This document shows positions 59,235 through 64,000 of a stretch of DNA of 64,000 nucleotides, one piece after another. Location of the stretch: positions 1,556,001 through 1,620,000 of the forward strand of contig JAQFVV010006221.1 in assembly GCA_028023455.1 (NCBI GenBank), given 5' to 3'. Source of the DNA: Epiperipatus broadwayi (Eukaryota; Onychophora; Udeonychophora; Euonychophora; Peripatidae). The stretch's first letter is position 1; each line of letters opens with the position of its first letter. The notes under the pieces are model-generated. The model searched no databases. It worked only from the letters and a program-made list of their open reading frames with translations, and was not told the origin of the DNA. The position numbers and the translations under genes are program-made.

Positions 59235-59325
59235 ACTGTGTTATATGATGTCAAAACAATGAAAGAGAGAATGTATCTTTCTTTCATTGTTTTTGACATC
59301 ATCTAACTCAGTGAGAGATAGCTAT
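59235..59325. repeat. Long hairpin, pre-miRNA-like or small MITE
   Basis: TGATGTCAAAACAATGAAAG (59247-59266) pairs with the CTTTCATTGTTTTTGACATCA stretch beginning near 59281, over a loop of about 14 nt, extending outward with imperfect pairing (CTCTTACTG / CAGTGAGAG). It lies in the CNT intron. Confidence 0.55.
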
Positions 59326-59959
59326 TCCCATTATAAATATTTAAACAAGGTTATGGATTATTTATTATATATAAAATCAGAAATAACTTTCTAAATTCAG
59401 TGTGCTGTACATATCTAATTAAATACTCTCAAATTTCACAGTTGGGCTAAAGTTGTGGGATTATTTCTCCAATTATATTTCATATTATTTAATATTGGTT
59501 GTTTAACCTTATATAGATGGATAAACAATTAGACAAATAAATAGATACATAGGCAGACAGACCATCAAACAGACAAATAGATAGATATAAAATAAATATA
59601 CATGAACATGGCTTGTTTTTAATATCAGTTGGAGCATACTTGTATCATTTGATCAAGGAGTTGTTACAAATCTCTGAAAATCAAAAAAACTGGTATTTAG
59701 CATCTCTACATTAATCAGTCAAATTGTCTCCATTATCCAAATAAAGACAGGATGATCCACCAAAAGTGTAAGTATTTCAGTAGAACCAATATATAAAATT
59801 AAAAGCATATGAAGTGCTTGAAAGAGAAGCTAGACAGAGTGCAAAAAATATTAAATGCTCAGCGCTTTCGAGGCTGTTTGCCTCATATTCATAGCGATAA
59901 TGTGAAATGCAGAACAGAGAAATAAAGGCGATATTAAGCTTCCATATATTACCTTCCCA

Positions 59960-60372
59960 CATATACCTAAAAACTCCAACCAACACCCCTCCTATATCAA
60001 TCATCTAATCAATAATTCTAATGACAAAATCGATCCTTCTGACCCCCCATGTCGTTTATAGCATCTCATGTCCCCAACCCAGATGTCACACCATTTATTA
60101 TAGTGAAACCAAAGCCGGCATAACCAACAAGACTGCTCAGCATAGATACTCTTACAATAGAGCAAAGAAAAATAATGACAATTCTTCAACATTTCTTAGA
60201 ACATTTCAAAAAGACAGGCCATATATTTGAACCCTCCAACCCCAAAATAGTTTACATAGAGAATAATGACATCAAATGGAAAATTAAAGAAGCATGCTTC
60301 ATTAATGGCAACAATAACTCTATCAATAGACATGATGTCTGCTTTGACATTTCCAAACATTGGGCTATCTAA
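59960..60372 (+). pseudogene. PLE-2 GIY-YIG endonuclease fragment
   Basis: Frame one gives VVYSISCPQPRCHTIYYSET (about 60048-60107), a diverged GIY-YIG block; frame two (from about 60175) gives HFKKTGHIFEPSNPK and KIKEACFIN...NRHDVCFDISKHW, the C-terminal helices of Penelope endonucleases. A frameshift separates them near 60190. The RT is absent. Confidence 0.7.
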
Positions 60373-60427
60373 ATTATTTGCATATACTTTGCATATCACT
60401 TTTATTTCTCTGTTCTGCATTTTGCAT

Positions 60428-60475
60428 TATCGCTATGAATATGAGTCAAACAGCCTCGAAAGCGCTTAGCATTTA
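60428..60475 (+). ncRNA. Variant hammerhead-like motif in PLE-2 repeat
   Basis: GCT, ATGAATATGAG, loop, GCCTCGAAAGCGCTTAGC. The GAA followed by palindromic AGCGCT and flanking GCT/AGC pairing look like stems III and I of a hammerhead, but CTGANGA is replaced by a longer ATGAATATGA. It repeats at 60591-60630 and, inverted with a better stem II (GAGGC/GCCTC), at 59868-59908. Confidence 0.45.
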
Positions 60476-60752
60476 ATATTTTTTGCACTCTGTATAGCTT
60501 CTCTTGACATTTCCAAACATTGGGCTATCTAAATTATTTGCATATACTTTGCATATCACTTTTATTTCTCTGTTCTGCATTTTGCATTATCGCTATGAAT
60601 ATGAGTCAAACAGCCTCGAAAGCGCTTAGCGTTTAATATTTTTTGCACTCTGTATAGCTTCTCTTTCAAGTGCTTCATATGCTTTTAATTTTATATATTA
60701 TAATATCAAGAGAGAAGTTTAAAATTCCTAATAGTTTACAAATAGAACCAAT

Positions 60753-61996
60753 GTATATAAGTGTAGTCTCATTTAATAATACTTGTCTAAGCTTTACATT
60801 TCTCATACTCCATAGCAGCTGGTCTAATAACATATCTTCTAGCTCATCTTTGAACTGGCATTTCTTTGTTAGCTCACACAGTCATATATCATACCTTGAA
60901 TACTTTACTTGGTGATTGCAGTCTATTTTGAAAATGGAGTCATGCTACGGATTTTAAGGTCATTAGTTTGAAATGCATGTTAAACTTCTATAACAACTTT
61001 TTATATAGGGTATCCTCAGGTGCTTTTGGGTTACACAGATGATTAACTATTTAAAGCACATTCTTTCGTGACATTTATACTAAAGTAACTATTTCAGCTT
61101 GTTACTTATAATAAATTATCATATACCTCTTAGTGTGAGTCATCTATATTTGCTGTTGAGCCATGTTGTTAACATCAAAAGGCATTACTGTACTATTCTG
61201 CATTGCCATGATATCTGCTCATGTTATTATTAAGTTACCTTATGCTGATGTTCAAGAATTTTGACCACTAATTCCCATGACGTTTCACACATTCTTATTT
61301 CAAGTAATGCCTTAGGTTCTTAAATTATCACCTGTGCCAACTGATCAGGGTCCAGACTCACCTAAGTTAGCTGTGTAGTCTACACAAATTTAAACTTAAG
61401 AAAAAAGAGCTTATATTGGTAAAATATTAGAATTTTAACTAGAATTTTACTCTGGTTGTCTTTACATATAAATTTACAATGATAAGTAGGGAATCTTTTT
61501 GTATTTTCTGACAATTTTGCTAACTGGTATTTCACTCAATCTGTCTGCATGCATACTACTTTATAGTATTAATAACTACAATGCTGCATTCTATTTCTCT
61601 GCACATTTCAAGTGCTGTTGACCTTTCATGTTAATTGTTCTGCATACTGTACTGCATGTATGATTAACAACTCTTTTTGCTTTGCTGCCTTGTTAACTGC
61701 ACATCTCTCTGTACATACTCATGTCTAGTTTGGCAGTTTTCATTTTACTATTTCTAATTTTACATAAATAATTACATTATTGCTTCTCTGAAAATTAGCA
61801 TATCAATTTACATTTTTCTTTTTTGCAGAATTTTAAGCATCATGTATACTAATTTTCTAGAGTGGATTTAATGTTCTTTTATTTTTGACTTTATGTCCGC
61901 GCACACACACTTATGTACCTTTATAAATTATCAGGATATAATTTTTTTTTTTTGGTAAGAACGTAATAGTATTTACAAGAATGAAGATAATATAAA
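60753..61996. other. Intron sequence without recognised features
   Basis: Mixed-composition DNA between the CNT exons at 58531 and 62901. No repeat family shared with the rest of the window was found by eye. Confidence 0.5.
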
Positions 61997-62347
61997 TAAT
62001 AATTATTTAAATTTTAAATTGGCTTTACGCAAAAAAGTGAAGCTTAATATTATTAGAAAAAGAATTATAAGGCTTAGCGCTTTCGGGAACTTAAGTCTCC
62101 ATATTTATTGCCTATCTTGGGAGTGTCGGCTTAGGCTTACAAGCTTCGCGTAAAATCTCAATGTAAGCCGATACTCCCAAGATAGGCTATAAATATGGAG
62201 ACCTAAATTACCCGAAAGCGCTAGCTAAGCCTTATAATTCTTTTTCTAATAATATTAAGCGTCACTTTATTGCGTAAAGCGTAATTTAAAACTTACCATT
62301 CGAAGGTGAAGTAAAAACAAGGATTTTATTTTAATAATTATTTAAAT
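61997..62347. mobile_element. Foldback element with CGAAAGCGCT motif and 16-bp flanking repeat
   Basis: TAATAATTATTTAAAT at 61997-62012 and 62332-62347. The arms of about 130 bp contain AAGCGTAAAG-like ends, TAATATTATTAGAAAAAGAA and GCCTTA, and both hold a CGAAAGCGCT motif like PLE-2 (62081 minus, 62213 plus). It is probably mobilised in the same way as PLE-2-type RNAs. Confidence 0.65.
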
Positions 62348-62900
62348 GAGTTTAATGAATGTTATTTGAACAAAAATCCAATTAACCTTTAGCTGGGAAA
62401 AAAAATCATTATAGCTAATTTACTGGTAATATGGTTAATAAAATGTTAATGTTAAGTATCTTGACATTTTTTTTAAAAAAAAAAAATGCTATAAAAATTA
62501 TTAAACAATGACTGATTACAAAAATTTTCCAATAAAATATTATACAGATAGGAATCGGAAGACAATTTATTTTTTAAAAAATTATAAAATGAAAGTTACA
62601 ATTTTTGCAATATCTGTATCCATTGGGAAAAAATTAAGATTACTAAATAAAAAATAAAAAAAGAAACGTAAGATAAATAGTACTGAATTCTAGTTAAGAG
62701 ATGGAATAGTTACTATGAATGCGTGGGATATTATTATTAAGTTAAAAGATATCTTGGAAAAAGAATACTAAAGAACATTAGGAAAGTAGACTACATAATC
62801 GGGGGGTTTAAAAAAAAAAAACACTGAATGATGTAAATTTGTGTATATAATAGATTTTTTTTTAATCAATAAATATTTTTCCTTTTCTTTTATTTTTCAG

Positions 62901-63032
62901 GTAAGTGCCAGCCATCTTTTATCTGCCTCAGTTATGTCAGCTCCTGCAGCTTTAGCAGTATCTAAGTTGTTTTATCCTGAGACAGAAGAATCAAAAACTA
63001 CAGTTGATAATATCAAAATTGTCAAAGGGTTG
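62901..63032 (+). CDS. SLC28A3: SLC28/CNT nucleoside transporter, [12 protein letters not shown] exon
   Basis: The acceptor TTTTTCAG ends at 62900. The exon encodes [19 protein letters not shown], which follows TM6 in known CNTs, then [13 protein letters not shown]. The 3' limit is uncertain: a donor at GTATAT (63033) would give phase 0 and end in GL; a donor at GTTGGT (63029) would give phase 2. The remaining C-terminal half of the protein lies beyond the window. The PETE-SKTT wording is close to arthropod CNTs as I know the family. Confidence 0.9.
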
Positions 63033-63269
63033 GTATATATTTTCATTTATTTATTCTCGGATATTTTTTTTACGTTTGTATATATTATTATAATTAGAAG
63101 ACATTGAATATGTAATAATGAAAATCAAATTTTTAAAGATGATTTATTACAGTCGGATTAAATTTGTCTAATATTACATATTTACGATAAATTGGAAATT
63201 GACAATAACATTAAAATAATTTGAGATTTTATCTATAAAAAAAAAATGGAAATAGTTAATTAAATTTAA

Positions 63270-64000
63270 TATAGGTGCCATTAGAGGTGTTCATCATCAC
63301 CAACCATTATGAATCCACTGCAGGATGAAGGTCTCTCCAAGTTCAAACCATCTCCGATCTTTAGCTTCTCTTCTTCACATCACCCCTGCACACTTTCTTA
63401 TTTCATTCATCCATCTCACATGTGGTCTCTTTCTGGGTCTTTTACAATCTCTTGGAATCCAGTTTAAGATCTCAATTTTCCAGCTATTATTGTCTCTTCT
63501 AGCAATATGTCCAGTCCAACTCCACTTCAGTCTTTTAATTATTTCAATGAGGTCAATAACTTTTTTTTTCTTATCCATATATTGTTTTTTGATCTCTTCT
63601 TGTTACTCCTAACATGCATCTCTCCATACTTCTTTGAGTGGTCTGAAGTCTCTGTATTGCTCTTCTATTAAGTGTCCAAGTCTCAGATCCATAAGTAAGA
63701 ACTGGTAAAACACATTTATTAAAAACCTTTCTTTTCAAACACATAGGCATATTTCCTTTTAGTATCAAGTTATTTCTACCAAAAGCACTCCAACCAAGTT
63801 TAATTCTATGATTAATTTCATCCATTATGTTTCCATCTGTATTAATAATCTGACCAAGGTATTTGTAACTGTTAACTTCTTCTAACTCATCATAATCAAT
63901 CTTTATTTTCATATTTTGAGAAAATCCATTAAACATTACTTTAGTCTTTTTAACATTTATCTTTAGTCCTACTTTCATCTGATAACTCCTGCAACATTTC
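63270..64000 (-). mobile_element. RTE-type LINE 3' end, extends beyond window
   Basis: Minus-strand element whose 3' end, with a CATCATCACC-type (TGATGATGG) tail, is near 63287. The ORF enters from the right edge. It is the best-preserved RTE copy of the window and gives the reference for the fragments at 24390, 50090-52990 and 56680. Confidence 0.85.
63375..63978 (-). pseudogene. RTE reverse transcriptase C-terminal region with one frameshift
   Basis: 63978-63571 encodes the post-catalytic part of RTE RT: KINVKKTKVMFNGFS, YKYLGQIINTDGNIMDEIN, then VLPVLTYGSETWTLNRR and RLQTTQRSMERCMLGVTRRD. A frameshift near 63575 moves the frame to 63578-63375, which has KWSWTGHIARR and IPRDCKRPRKRPHVRW, the RTE C-terminus. 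The catalytic YxDD block would lie just outside the window. The single break suggests a fairly young copy. Confidence 0.85.

Larger units (their letters stand above)
59785..60752 (+). mobile_element. Second Penelope-like element (PLE-2), partial, with inverted repeat ends
   Basis: The left arm (59787-59945) is minus-orientation terminal repeat. The middle (59960-60372) is the endonuclease fragment. The right end (60346-60700) is the plus-orientation terminal repeat, duplicated in tandem with a period of 160 bp. The outer sequences share TAGAACCAAT then TATA (59777 region and 60738-60752, one mismatch), a possible target duplication. Confidence 0.7.

Overview
The window looks like animal nuclear DNA. 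It is strongly AT-rich, has GT-AG introns of 81 bp to about 15 kb, and is crowded with retroelements, ribozyme-bearing repeats, foldback elements and microsatellites. The only host gene I can support is part of a concentrative nucleoside transporter (SLC28/CNT family) on the + strand: five exons at 31296-31437, 46424-46615, 58163-58324, 58406-58531 and 62901-about 63032. The first and last exons of the gene lie outside the window or were not recognised. The exon sequences look arthropod-like, possibly chelicerate, but I cannot fix the species.

Layout: 1-2580 is a decayed L1/Tx1-like LINE. A compound Penelope-like element (PLE) at 2596-6867 sits in its 3' region: a nearly intact minus-strand copy (778-aa RT plus GIY-YIG ORF) joined head-on to a 5'-truncated plus-strand copy, the whole flanked by one 13-bp target duplication. 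6880-18100 holds no recognised gene; it contains a TIR element (about 9456-10420), a small hairpin and a diverged 2.2-kb direct duplication (11235-13395 and 14104-16341). A dead Merlin DNA transposon with TIRs and an 8-bp TSD occupies 18134-19990. From 21 kb to the end, the CNT introns and the upstream flank hold tRNA-type SINEs, RTE and other LINE fragments, a hAT MITE, large palindromes, a possible solo LTR, a second PLE family and many short ribozyme-bearing repeats.

The main discovery-type observation concerns these short repeats. Two abundant families, called HRZ1 and HRZ2 here, and at least one further element carry recognisable type I hammerhead ribozyme cores (CTGANGA, stem II, GAAA, short palindromic stem III). 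The PLE terminal repeats carry a related core. HRZ1 copies, one unrelated foldback element and the compound PLE are all bounded by duplications of 13 bp or very close to it. This suggests that one integration machinery, probably that of the PLE, moves all of them. HRZ2 has tandem copies about 457 bp apart, which is the retrozyme layout (RNA that self-cleaves, circularises and is reverse-transcribed). The PLE terminal repeat also contains a tRNA-like Pol III promoter segment, and three element ends coincide with the 5' end of that tRNA-like segment.

How the parts fit (inference): the PLE supplies reverse transcriptase and endonuclease; its own repeats and the HRZ families supply self-cleaving RNAs as substrates; the CNT introns are where these insertions have accumulated.
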